From Corynebacterium cystitidis (GTDB lineage: Bacteria; Actinomycetota; Actinomycetes; Mycobacteriales; Mycobacteriaceae): DNA of 64,000 nt. The notes under the pieces are model-generated. The model saw only the letters and a list, made by a program, of their open reading frames with translations. It ran no database searches and had not been told where the DNA came from. The stretch is taken from the NCBI RefSeq assembly GCF_900187295.1, contig NZ_LT906473.1:930001-994000 (forward strand), written 5' to 3'. Of this stretch, positions 9,069-18,100 are shown in pieces; within the stretch, counting starts at the first letter, position 1; each line of letters opens with the position of its first letter. The position numbers and the translations under genes are program-made.

Positions 9069-11153
9069 TTATGCGGTGACAGCGGTCGATTCCGTTGAGT
9101 TTTTCGCCGCGTTCTTGGCCTCGTTCTCATGCGCTGCCTGTTCCACAGCGCGGTTCGGCCAAAACTGCTTCAGCGCCACCACCACGATGGTGGACGTAGC
9201 AATGCCTGCGATCAACGCGATGAGAGCACCCCACCACGGATTAATCGCAAACAGGACGAAAATGCCGCCGTGAGGAGCACGCGAGCCCACGCCGAACGCC
9301 ATCGAGACCGCACCGGTGACTGCGCCACCGGCCATCATGGACGGGATTACTCTCAATGGATCCGCCGCAGCGAACGGGATTGCACCCTCCGAGACAAATG
9401 ACAAGCCTAACAACCAAGCAGACTTGCCATTTTCCTGCTCCGCAGGTGTGAACAGCTGCTTGCGGATGAAAGTAGCGATTGACATCGCGATCGGCGGGAC
9501 CATGCCAGAGAGCATGACTGCCGCCATAATCTGGAAGCTCGCCTCTGTCCCTGCAGACAAGCCTGCAGTACCGAAGAGATAAGCAGCCTTATTTACGGGC
9601 CCACCGAGATCGAAGCACATCATCAAACCGATAATCAGGCCAAGCAGGATGGCTGATGAGCCAGACATAGAGCTTAACCAATCCGTCAATCCTGTCATGA
9701 TCGCCTCTAGGGGACGGCCAAGCAGCAAGAACATAGTCAGGCCGACGATGAGCGAGGCCAGTAGCGGGATGATCACCACCGGCATAAGGGAGCGAAGCCA
9801 AGCCGGAACCTGCCAATTACCAATCCAATAGGCGACCAGGCCAGCCAAGATACCGGTGATCAATCCGCCGATGAATCCCGCACCTAGCATGACGGAAATT
9901 GCGCCCCCAACGAAACCCGGAGCGATCCCGGGGCGGCCAGCTAAGGAGAACGCGGTGTAGCCAGATAATGCGGCAACGACAAACCCCATAGCGGCTTGGC
10001 CGATCGCAAACATGACGGCACCACAGTACAGTGCGAACCCAGAGCGGTCGAAGCTCACCGCTTCGCCATCGACAAGCACTTCGTGGCCGGGAAGATTTGT
10101 CAGCGAGTAACCGGTAGAAATTGCTTGCCACCCGTTAGCCACATCGTAACCGCCGATGAGGAAGCCGAGGGCTAGAAGCAAACCGCCAGCCGCAACAAAC
10201 GGAACCATGTACGACACTCCAGTCATCACAGCCTGTTGAATGCGCTTCGGCCAACTTTCCCCACCGCTCGACGAGCTTCCTTCCGTGTCACCTGTGGTGG
10301 CCGAATCGCCGGGCACACGTTGTGCGTTCGGGTCAGAAGATGCGGTTATTGCTTCGTCTAACAGGGCGTCAGGCTCATTGATACCGCGTTTAACAGGAGA
10401 CTGAATGAGAGGCTTTCCGGCGAAGCGCTCCTTGTCGCGCACAGCCACGTCCACTGCGAAAATAACCGCATCGGCGCTGTCGATCACTGCGGGATCGAGC
10501 TGTTCTCCTCCGGAGGAACCCTGCGTTTCAACAAACAGAGTCACATCATCACGCTTGTCAGCGGCTTGCTGCAGGGAGTCTGCCGCCATGTAGGTATGGG
10601 CAATACCGGTGGGGCACGCAGTTACAGCAATGATCGTGCGGACAGCGGGCTGCACATTGCTCGTGCTTGTCGACGGTGCCTTCTTAGCAGACGACTTTTT
10701 TGCGTTGGTCACCGAGAGAACCGCCTGAACAATCTCATCGTCTGTGCGGGCGCCACGAAGTTGATTAATAAACTCGCCGCGGACAAGGGCCCGGGCCAAC
10801 TTCGACAGGATCTTCAGGTGCTCCTTGCCTCCGCCGTCAGGGGCGGCAATGAGGAAAACGAGATCCGCATCGCCGTCAGGTCCGCCGAAATCGACGGGGC
10901 GGGTCAGCCTAGCAAAGGCAAGCGTTGGTTCAATGACGGCAGCAGAACGACAGTGCGGAATAGCAACTTGTCCGTTGACTCCGGTTCCTGCTTTGGTCTC
11001 GCGTGCGATGGCGTCGTGCGCGAGCGCGTGCGCGTCGGTGGCTCGACCGCAGTCCGCGATCGATTTTGCTAGGCGCTTAATGACGTCGTTCGTGGAGGAA
11101 CCGAAGTCCACATCGAGACTGACAAGTTCTTGAGTGATCAGTGGGTTATTCAT
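9069..11153 (-). CDS. ptsF: Fructose-specific PTS enzyme IIABC
   Basis: This membrane protein takes up fructose and phosphorylates it to fructose 1-phosphate. The 694 residues hold three fused domains: EIIA (1-145, phospho-His67 in VAIPHCRS), EIIB (170-270, phospho-Cys180 in TACPTGIAHTYMAA) and a multi-spanning EIIC (from about 310, with the GGPVNKAA motif). A serine/threonine/glycine-rich linker joins B to C. I prefer the ATG at 11153 over that at 11162, since AAGGA lies eight bases before it and would overlap the other. It is transcribed behind fruK, 11 bases downstream. Confidence 0.94.
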   Translation of the reverse strand: MNNPLITQELVSLDVDFGSSTNDVIKRLAKSIADCGRATDAHALAHDAIARETKAGTGVNGQVAIPHCRSAAVIEPTLAFARLTRPVDFGGPDGDADLVFLIAAPDGGGKEHLKILSKLARALVRGEFINQLRGARTDDEIVQAVLSVTNAKKSSAKKAPSTSTSNVQPAVRTIIAVTACPTGIAHTYMAADSLQQAADKRDDVTLFVETQGSSGGEQLDPAVIDSADAVIFAVDVAVRDKERFAGKPLIQSPVKRGINEPDALLDEAITASSDPNAQRVPGDSATTGDTEGSSSSGGESWPKRIQQAVMTGVSYMVPFVAAGGLLLALGFLIGGYDVANGWQAISTGYSLTNLPGHEVLVDGEAVSFDRSGFALYCGAVMFAIGQAAMGFVVAALSGYTAFSLAGRPGIAPGFVGGAISVMLGAGFIGGLITGILAGLVAYWIGNWQVPAWLRSLMPVVIIPLLASLIVGLTMFLLLGRPLEAIMTGLTDWLSSMSGSSAILLGLIIGLMMCFDLGGPVNKAAYLFGTAGLSAGTEASFQIMAAVMLSGMVPPIAMSIATFIRKQLFTPAEQENGKSAWLLGLSFVSEGAIPFAAADPLRVIPSMMAGGAVTGAVSMAFGVGSRAPHGGIFVLFAINPWWGALIALIAGIATSTIVVVALKQFWPNRAVEQAAHENEAKNAAKNSTESTAVTA

Positions 11154-11164
11154 CGATGACATCC

Positions 11165-12139
11165 TTAAGTAAGGGTTGACATGGTGTGGACGGTTGTTTC
11201 AGAAAAATTGGCAAGTTCGGGCCCTGGTATTTCCGTACCGGGAAGGCCTGCTGCGGCGGAGCCGTATGCGACAGCCCAGCGCAACGCGGTCGCCTGGTCC
11301 TCGCCAGAGGTACGCGCACGCAGATAGCCGGCGAGCGAACAGTCACCGGCGCCAACTGTGGAGACGACTTGGGTAGGTGGCGGAGTAGCCTGCCACGCTT
11401 TATCTGCGGTAATAAGCACCGCACCTGCGCTGCCGAGGGTGAGAAGAATTTCCTGTACTCCCGCATCTATGAGGGGGCGAGCAGCCTTGATTGCCGGTCT
11501 CCAGTTCCCATGAGCTGCTTCGTGCTCGATAGTTTCACCATCGAATCCGGTGAGCTGACCCAACTCGATACCATTCGGTTTGAGCAGCGTCGGCGCGCAC
11601 TTATGCAACTGCTCTGCGACCGCCTTCAAAGGCTCATCGGAAGTATCCACTGCCGTGAAAGCCTTCGGGTTTGCTTCAATGCACTTTCCGACAAGAGTGG
11701 CGTACCAATCTATCGGAGCACCAGGTGGAAGAGACCCTGACAGTACTATGGCAGTGGCCTGCGGGGCGAAACTGACGAGGAGTTCTTCTAGTTGCTTCAG
11801 GTTAACGTTGTTCAACGTTGCCCCAGGCTCGTTGAGCTTAGTCGTTGTGCCGTCGGGTTCAGTGACAGCTGTATTGGTTCGAACTGCGCTTTCAACACTG
11901 ATATTTCTAAACGGTATGCCCGCTGCTTGAGTGAGCGCGATAAAGGGGTCATGAGCTGCCGCGGGGAATAGTGCAATCGTAGACACACCGCCACGATGTA
12001 GTGCGTTGGCGACATTGACTCCCTTTCCTCCGGCGCTCCGGTGCGCGCAAATGGGCCGCTGGACCTCTCCCCGTTTTAAAGGACTTTCCAGGCTGAGTGT
12101 CGCGTCGACGCTTGGATTGGCGGTAAAAGTCACGATCAT
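11165..12139 (-). CDS. fruK: 1-phosphofructokinase
   Basis: FruK phosphorylates fructose 1-phosphate to fructose 1,6-bisphosphate, the step after PtsF. The 324-residue protein belongs to the PfkB/ribokinase family: it opens with FTANPSVDATL, has the GGKGVNVA substrate-binding motif, and ends with the catalytic-base signature STVGAGDCSLAGYL. The ATG at 12139 follows a strong GGAGGGAG; upstream codons in the same frame have no such site. It forms an operon with ptsF and probably the DeoR-type regulator upstream. Confidence 0.94.
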   Translation of the reverse strand: MIVTFTANPSVDATLSLESPLKRGEVQRPICAHRSAGGKGVNVANALHRGGVSTIALFPAAAHDPFIALTQAAGIPFRNISVESAVRTNTAVTEPDGTTTKLNEPGATLNNVNLKQLEELLVSFAPQATAIVLSGSLPPGAPIDWYATLVGKCIEANPKAFTAVDTSDEPLKAVAEQLHKCAPTLLKPNGIELGQLTGFDGETIEHEAAHGNWRPAIKAARPLIDAGVQEILLTLGSAGAVLITADKAWQATPPPTQVVSTVGAGDCSLAGYLRARTSGEDQATALRWAVAYGSAAAGLPGTEIPGPELANFSETTVHTMSTLT

Positions 12140-12240
12140 GATCAGACTCCCTCCATCGTAAAACGATGCTCTCCGTGTGGCTAATTCGGCGAAAATGGTA
12201 GTAAGTGATGTGAAGCACAAGAGTTATTAAACACAATTAT

Positions 12241-12262
12241 GCCCGACTGTTTCCGGTCGGGC
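12241..12262. terminator. GC-rich hairpin between the DeoR regulator and fruK
   Basis: Seven-base perfect stem (GCCCGAC / GTCGGGC) with an eight-base loop, 49 bases past the regulator stop on the minus strand. It lacks a clean T-run, so it may attenuate rather than end transcription into fruK-ptsF. Confidence 0.5.
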
Positions 12263-12311
12263 AAGGTGGAGTTGGGAAAAGCCTTGAAATGTGTCCGATT
12301 TAACGCAGTTT

Positions 12312-13091
12312 TTAGTCCGCTAAGATGACTTCCACACCACGTTCACGAAGCTCGCTGATAAACGACTCTGGCGCATCAGCGTCCGTCACAATCACATCCA
12401 CCTGGTCCAGCGAAGCGAAGCTGACAAGATAGTCATTGCCCAGCTTGGTGGAATCACACAGCACCACCACTTGTCGAGCATTTGTCACCATGGATGACTT
12501 CACAGCAGCTTCCTGGGCATCAGCAGTGGAAAGTCCATGGTCGATGGTCAGTGCATTGGTGCCAATAAACGCAACTTCCGCGCGCATGAGAGCTAGCGTG
12601 CGCAGTGCAGTGTCGCCGACTACTGCTTGCGTGATTGCACGCACGCTCCCGCCAAGTAATTGGACATTGTCGAGTCCTGCCCCGGAAAGCTCTAGCGCAA
12701 TGGGGAGCGAATTAGTCACGATCGACCAGGTCTTTGCCCCCGGATGTTCCGTAATGAGATCGGCCAACCCATTAATTGTGGTACCTGCGTCAAGAAAAAT
12801 TCCGCCGCCGTTAGTGGGGAGATATTTCATTGCTTCGCGTGCGATTGCGGATTTGGCAGTAGGTGAGGACCGGAATCGTGTATCCAAAGGAAATTCAGTA
12901 GTGAGAAAGGATTGGCTGGCTACTGCGCCACCGTGGACACGGTGAACAAAACCATCGCGATCGAGCACTGCCAAGTCTCGACGGATTGTTTCCGCAGTGA
13001 CCTCAAACTTCTGTGCCAGCTCTGTGACGTTCACGCGGCCTTCAACTGCAGTGAGTGAAGCAATCTGTCGACGACGTTCCTCTGCGTACAT
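12312..13091 (-). CDS. sugR: DeoR-family sugar-PTS regulator (SugR/FruR type)
   Basis: A 259-residue DNA-binding protein starting MYAEERRRQI, with a DeoR-type winged helix (recognition segment VTAETIRRDLAVLDRDG at about 32-48) and a C-terminal sugar-phosphate isomerase-like sensor domain containing FLDAGTT and the CDSTK segment. C. glutamicum has two DeoR regulators here: SugR beside lexA, and FruR beside fruK. Only one is present in this window, next to both, so it could be either; the position against lexA and overall likeness favour SugR. The ATG at 13091 follows CGGAGG. Confidence 0.75.
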   Translation of the reverse strand: MYAEERRRQIASLTAVEGRVNVTELAQKFEVTAETIRRDLAVLDRDGFVHRVHGGAVASQSFLTTEFPLDTRFRSSPTAKSAIAREAMKYLPTNGGGIFLDAGTTINGLADLITEHPGAKTWSIVTNSLPIALELSGAGLDNVQLLGGSVRAITQAVVGDTALRTLALMRAEVAFIGTNALTIDHGLSTADAQEAAVKSSMVTNARQVVVLCDSTKLGNDYLVSFASLDQVDVIVTDADAPESFISELRERGVEVILAD

Positions 13092-13142
13092 GGGACCTCC
13101 GAGTGCACAACGGACTAAATAAAGAAAAAGGGTCTTTATCCA

Positions 13143-13156
13143 GTATTCCAAAATAC
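13143..13156. promoter_or_regulatory. Palindrome upstream of the DeoR regulator
   Basis: GTATT-CCAA-AATAC is a perfect inverted repeat 52 bases upstream of the regulator start. DeoR-family proteins often bind their own upstream region, so this is a candidate autoregulatory operator. Confidence 0.35.
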
Positions 13157-13206
13157 AGGTGTCCGAGTGTGTGAGTTGATGTCTGGTCGCCCCCGTCAGG
13201 GTGTAG

Positions 13207-13249
13207 AAACAAAAAGAGAGCGCCCCGCACTCAGATTTGATCGGGGCGC
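13207..13249 (-). terminator. Rho-independent terminator of lexA
   Basis: An eight-base perfect GC stem (13220-13227 against 13242-13249) is followed on the minus strand by a T-rich tract at 13207-13219, 15 bases after the lexA stop codon. Confidence 0.85.
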
Positions 13250-13263
13250 ATTCGGGGTTGGGC

Positions 13264-13956
13264 TTAGAGAGTGCGCATTACCGATACCACTCGACCCATG
13301 ATTTGTGCCTCATCACCCCTGATAGGGGCGAATGCATCATTATGTGGCAGCAGCCAGACACCCGTTGAATCGCGGTGGAACTCCTTCACGGTGGCTTCGT
13401 CGTCAAGCAGTGCTGCAACGAAGTCGCCTTCCTCAGCAACAGGTTGTGCTTTCACGATAACCCAGTCGCCATCCAGGATTCCAGCATCGCGCATCGACTC
13501 GCCAACCACCTGAAGCATATAGAGTTCTCCGTCTCCAACGATATCGGCTGGCATCGGATAGTACTCGTCGATGTGTTGCTCGGCGAGGATTGGGTTACCC
13601 GCAGCGATTTGACCAACAACTGGGACATAGCTGGTCTGCACCGAGTTTTCAGGGACTGGCTTGGGTTCTTGTGGCTTGTCTTTCTTCTTGGATAGCGGCG
13701 CATTAGGCAGGTGACGCAAGTCTACGGCGCGTGGCTTATTCGGATCGCGCCGCAAGAAGCCCTTCTTTTCAAGTTCCTTGAGCTGGTAGGCGACGGATGA
13801 AGTCGACTGTAGGCCGGCTGCATCGCCAATCTCTCGGATGCTTGGTGGATAGCCACGCAGGACAACGGCATCTTGTATTACATCGAGGATGCGCTTTTGA
13901 CGTGCGGACAATGTTGCGGGATCTGGCTGTTTCGAATCTGACTTTTTGTGGGCCAT
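13264..13956 (-). CDS. lexA: SOS repressor LexA
   Basis: LexA represses DNA-damage genes until RecA filaments trigger self-cleavage. The 230-residue protein has an N-terminal winged helix (residues 15-80), a lysine/proline linker, and the S24-family protease domain: cleavage bond Ala119-Gly120 in VGQIAAGNP, Ser154 in GESMRDAG and Lys191 in EATVKEF. AGGAG precedes the ATG. It is divergent from divS, as in C. glutamicum, with two LexA-box-like sites in the shared intergenic region, so it is likely autoregulated. Confidence 0.95.
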   Translation of the reverse strand: MAHKKSDSKQPDPATLSARQKRILDVIQDAVVLRGYPPSIREIGDAAGLQSTSSVAYQLKELEKKGFLRRDPNKPRAVDLRHLPNAPLSKKKDKPQEPKPVPENSVQTSYVPVVGQIAAGNPILAEQHIDEYYPMPADIVGDGELYMLQVVGESMRDAGILDGDWVIVKAQPVAEEGDFVAALLDDEATVKEFHRDSTGVWLLPHNDAFAPIRGDEAQIMGRVVSVMRTL

Positions 13957-14045
13957 AGTTGCTCCTGATTGTTTTGAGAGATTTCACCTCAGTGGTCCCG
14001 GGAAGGCGTTCCGGGAAATTTCGCTACTACATGTGTACCACGAAA

Positions 14046-14061
14046 CTGCAAGTTTGTTCGA
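14046..14061. promoter_or_regulatory. Candidate LexA box near lexA
   Basis: Matches 10 of 14 fixed positions of the corynebacterial SOS box (TCGAA-A/C-ANNTGTTCGA), with a perfect right half TGTTCGA. It lies 90 bases before the lexA start. Confidence 0.4.
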
Positions 14062-14124
14062 GACAGCAAGCCAACTATGGACAAAGTTTTTCTCGCGTGC
14101 TATAAATCGAACATAAGAGCTAAT

Positions 14125-14140
14125 TCGAACAAGTTAGCGA
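14125..14140. promoter_or_regulatory. Candidate LexA box near divS
   Basis: Matches 11 of 14 fixed positions of the SOS box, with a perfect left half TCGAACA. It lies just upstream of a possible divS promoter (-35-like GTTCGA at 14149, -10 TATGAT at 14173). Confidence 0.45.
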
Positions 14141-14204
14141 TAGCAGTGTTCGAATCTGTCGAATGCGCTTTGTATGATAGCGAAGCAAAGAAAGGGCACA
14201 CATT

Positions 14205-14579
14205 ATGACACTCAAGGAAATGAACATTCATCACGTCCAACTCGGTCAACATACCTCCTCTCCGGTTGTCCCTCCGGCGGCGGTTTGGGACCTTAACACG
14301 CGTGTTCAAAGTATGCTTCAGGCCGAACATGTTCGAACTTTGCGTGGAAATTATCGAACGCGTAGTCGTTCAATTCCAGAGCGGTCGACGCAGGAATATT
14401 TTGCGGAAGTACCACTCGAAAATCGCCGCGGATTAGTTCGGTCTCTCGTTTTAGGGGTTTTCATGGGATTTAGCATGATCGTAGGGGCAGCAGTTGGTGG
14501 GGTTTTTGCTGATTCGCCTTCCCACAGTCAAGGGCCAGTGGATTATACTGCCGAGATCCAGAGTGTCGACCGTCACTGA
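14205..14579 (+). CDS. divS: SOS-induced cell-division suppressor (DivS-like)
   Basis: A 124-residue protein divergent from lexA, the place held by divS in C. glutamicum and by the SOS cell-wall gene Rv2719c in M. tuberculosis. The first 85 residues are polar and arginine-rich; one transmembrane helix follows at about 87-107 (LVRSLVLGVFMGFSMIVGAA), then a short outer tail. It has no LysM or hydrolase domain, which fits DivS and not Rv2719c. The assignment rests on position, topology and the SOS-like boxes upstream; DivS proteins vary greatly in sequence. Confidence 0.7.
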   Translation: MTLKEMNIHHVQLGQHTSSPVVPPAAVWDLNTRVQSMLQAEHVRTLRGNYRTRSRSIPERSTQEYFAEVPLENRRGLVRSLVLGVFMGFSMIVGAAVGGVFADSPSHSQGPVDYTAEIQSVDRH

Positions 14580-14642
14580 ACCCCGGCGAGGAGGCAAGGA
14601 GCTAAAGACTAGCCAGAAAGCGCCGGGCTGTAAGATTTGGGG

Positions 14643-14658
14643 TGTGGGTTGACCCACA
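14643..14658. promoter_or_regulatory. Palindrome upstream of nrdR
   Basis: TGTGGGT-TG-ACCCACA, a perfect seven-base inverted repeat with a two-base centre, 40 bases upstream of the nrdR start. It overlaps a -35-like TTGACC, so a bound regulator would block that promoter. Confidence 0.35.
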
Positions 14659-14697
14659 ATAATCCTTGCTCCTCGATTGTAGATTGGCCAGCTGCCA

Positions 14698-15153
14698 GTG
14701 CATTGCCCTTTTTGTCATAACGACTCCTCGCGAGTGATTGACTCGCGAATCATCGACTCCGGTGCATCCATCCGGCGCCGACGTGAGTGTACTTCTTGTA
14801 CAGGTCGGTTTACCACAGTAGAGAAAGCGATCTTGACAGTGATTAAGCGAAATGGGCTTTCTGAACCATTCAATCGAGACAAAGTAATCACAGGGGTACG
14901 GCGCGCCTGCCAAGGTCGAGACGTCTCCGACGACGCGTTGAAACTTTTGGCCCAAGAAGTGGAAGAAAGCATCCGCAGCCAAGGCAGTTCCCAGGTCCAT
15001 GCGAACGACATCGGGCTTGCCATCCTAGAACCACTCCGTGCTTTAGACGAAGTTGCGTACCTTCGATTTGCGTCCGTGTATAAGTCTTTTGAAAGCGCTG
15101 ACGATTTTGAATCGGAAATACGTCTCATGCGGCGCCGTGACCGCGACTATTAG
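14698..15153 (+). CDS. nrdR: Transcriptional repressor NrdR
   Basis: NrdR represses ribonucleotide reductase genes when dATP is bound. The 151-residue protein has an N-terminal zinc ribbon (Cys3, Cys6, Cys31, Cys34), followed by an ATP-cone domain from about residue 45. Length and layout match the family. The start is the GTG at 14698; there is no strong ribosome site directly before it. It follows divS on the same strand. Confidence 0.95.
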   Translation: MHCPFCHNDSSRVIDSRIIDSGASIRRRRECTSCTGRFTTVEKAILTVIKRNGLSEPFNRDKVITGVRRACQGRDVSDDALKLLAQEVEESIRSQGSSQVHANDIGLAILEPLRALDEVAYLRFASVYKSFESADDFESEIRLMRRRDRDY

Positions 15154-15162
15154 AGCAGTGGC

Positions 15163-18100
15163 CTATACGCTGAGTTTGTCCACCATTTTCTGAATTCGTC
15201 GTTCCGATACAGGTTTCGGAGTACCCAAGCGTTGCGCAAAAAGGCTGACTCGCAGCTCTTCAATCCGCCATAGAATATCCTTGACTGCGCGAGACTTCTG
15301 TGCAGAAGCCGGCAGATGCTGCAGCTTCGCGTCTAGATAGCGTTGAGCGGACTCAATAACATCTTGGCGTTCTGCATCCCTATCAGGGTCGAGCGACATA
15401 TCCTCTAATCGGATTCGTATCGCCTCCATGTATCGGGGCAGGTGCTGCAAATTCTGACTACCATGCACTGTTATCGCATGTTTTGGTAGTAGGAAAGCAA
15501 GTTGAGCCTTCATATCGTCAATTGCGGGCCCATGCCAATTGTCTAACTCGCTAACGACGTTTGCGTACTCCACCAATCCCGGAGCCACTGCAACAACAGT
15601 GCGACGGACTTTGCCAGCAACGTCGGGCTTAACTTTTTGAAGCAGGGCGTCAAATTCCTTCGGTGTCCGAACTGGCCCCCCATAGTCAAACATCAGGTCA
15701 CGAATCGCGGCAACGCGTGCATCTTCTACTAAGCCCTCGGAGCCACCATGAGGATAGTGATCGACAGCAACACGCTGGCGCAGTGGTAGCCCCTTCGTCA
15801 TCTGTGACGGGGACACCGAAATGTGGCGGAGCAATAAAGTCAAAGTAGCGGTCACCATAGATTGATCAGCCGCAGCTTTGGTGGGGTGGACCGTCACTTT
15901 CACTCCATTGGCAGTGGCCTCCAATGCGGGATATGCTTCGACCGTGTTGCCATCGACGGTGGTACTGACAGACTCTGGGATACTTCCGAGTGTGTCTTCC
16001 GTCCACTGTGCGGCAGACTTGGTTTCAGCTTTGCGCCCAGCCTTCGACATTGACGATTTAATCTGTGCTGACCGGCGGCTCTGCAAAGCAGCAAGATCTT
16101 TGTCGTGGTCTATTATTTTTCCGTGTCGATCCACTGCGGCAAACGTCATCCGTAAGTGAGGAGGAAGAGATTTGGGACGGAAGTCACTGCCGTTGATTCC
16201 GGAACCTCCGAGCGCTCGAAGCACTTCCGCCAATTGGTCGGTGAGTCGGCCCTCAAACGGAATCAACTTCGGCGTGGCGCGCTTAGCAAACTCTGGAGCT
16301 GGAACAACTGTCTTGCGCAGCGCCTTGGGCAGTGAACGGATTAACTCTGTCACCAACTCAGTGCGAAGCCCGGGAACTAACCAATCAAAGTCTTCATCGT
16401 CCACGTTGGCCAAGAGCGGAACCGGGACTAGAGCTGTCACACCATCGTATGGGTCGCCAGGCTCAAACTTGTACTGCAGTTCGTAGGACACCGACCCTTG
16501 ACGCCAGTGGTCAGGAAACTGGGTATCAGCGTTAACGGAGTGTTCCTGATCAAGTAGCGCGTCCGGGTCGAAGTCGAGAAAATCTGGTTGGGTCTGGCGC
16601 TTTTTCTTCCACCACGAGTCAAAGTGGCGCCCTGTCACCGCGTTGTCGGGAAGACGTGCGTTATAAAACTCGAATAATGTATCTTCATCTACTACAAGAC
16701 CGCGGCGGCGCAACTTATCCTCAACGGCACTCGCTTCGTCTAGCATCTGCTGATTGTGTTCGAGGAATCTGTGGTGGGTGTTCCACTGACCAGCTATCAG
16801 ACCGTGACGAATGAATAAATCGCGCGCAGCCTCTTTATCTACTCGGTGGTAGGGGATCAACTTGTCAGCAACAATAGTTACGCCGTATAGCATGGATTTT
16901 TGGTGCACCATCGCAGCAGCACGCTTTGTCGACCAAACCGGCTCAGAATAGGAATGTTTCAGCAAATCTGCGGCGAGTTTCTCCACCCAGGAAGCCTGGA
17001 TTTTCGCTACGTCCCGTGCCCACAGGCGCGAGGTCTCCACGAGTTCACCGGCCATGACCATTTCTGGTGGCTTTTTCGCTAGTGCAGAACCGGGAAAGAT
17101 CATGAAGCGGGTTCCGCGTGCACCTTGGTATTCTTTTCTATTTCCGTCGCGCGCACCGATATTGGATAGCAACCCGGAAAGTAGCGACTGGTGGATCGCA
17201 TCATGGTCACGCTTGCCGACGACATCCTGAGCCTGGGACCAACCCAATTGCTTCGCCACATCACGGAGTTGGCGCACCAGGTCATACCACTCGCGGATTC
17301 GCATGTAGTGCAAGTATTCTTTTTTCATGCGTTTGCGGAATGCATTGCCCGACATTTCATCGCGGGACTCGGTGATGTAATCCCACAGTTTCAAACTGGA
17401 TAGGAAATCTGACTCCTTGTCCTTGAAACGTGCGTGTGCCTGATCGGCCTGCGCCTGGAATTCGAGTGGGCGTTCCCGCACGTCCTGGATGGTCATCGAC
17501 GAAACTATGACGGTGACGTCGTCAAGCACACCTAGCGTGTTGGCCTCGACAAGCATGCGGGCCATACGCGGGTCGACGGGGATGCGGGCAAGGTCGCGGC
17601 CGATCGTCGTTAAGCGCGGCTCCTTTTCGCGTGTCGACGATTGCTCCAGCGCACCTAACTCATCAAGCAGTACCAGGCCGTCGCGGACTGCCTTGTGCTC
17701 CGGGGGCTGGATGAATGGAAACGCGGTGATATCTCCAAGTCGCAGGGAGATCATTTGCAGGATGACGCTGGCTAAGTTGGTGCGCAGGATCTCAGGGTCG
17801 GTGAATTCAGGCCGAGAGTTGAAATTATCTTCGGAGTACAAGCGGATTGCGATGCCATCTGCAACGCGGCCACAGCGGCCCGAGCGCTGGTTTGCGCTGG
17901 CCTGCGAAATCTCCTCGATTGGGAGGCGTTGGACCTTTGTACGCGTGGAGTACCGCGAAATACGTGCAGTGCCGGTGTCAACGACATAGTGGATGCCCGG
18001 AACGGTGAGCGAAGTTTCGGCGATATTTGTGGCCAGCACGATGCGCCGGCCTGAGTGCGGGGAGAACACGCGGTGCTGCTCTTGGTTGGACAGGCGCCCA

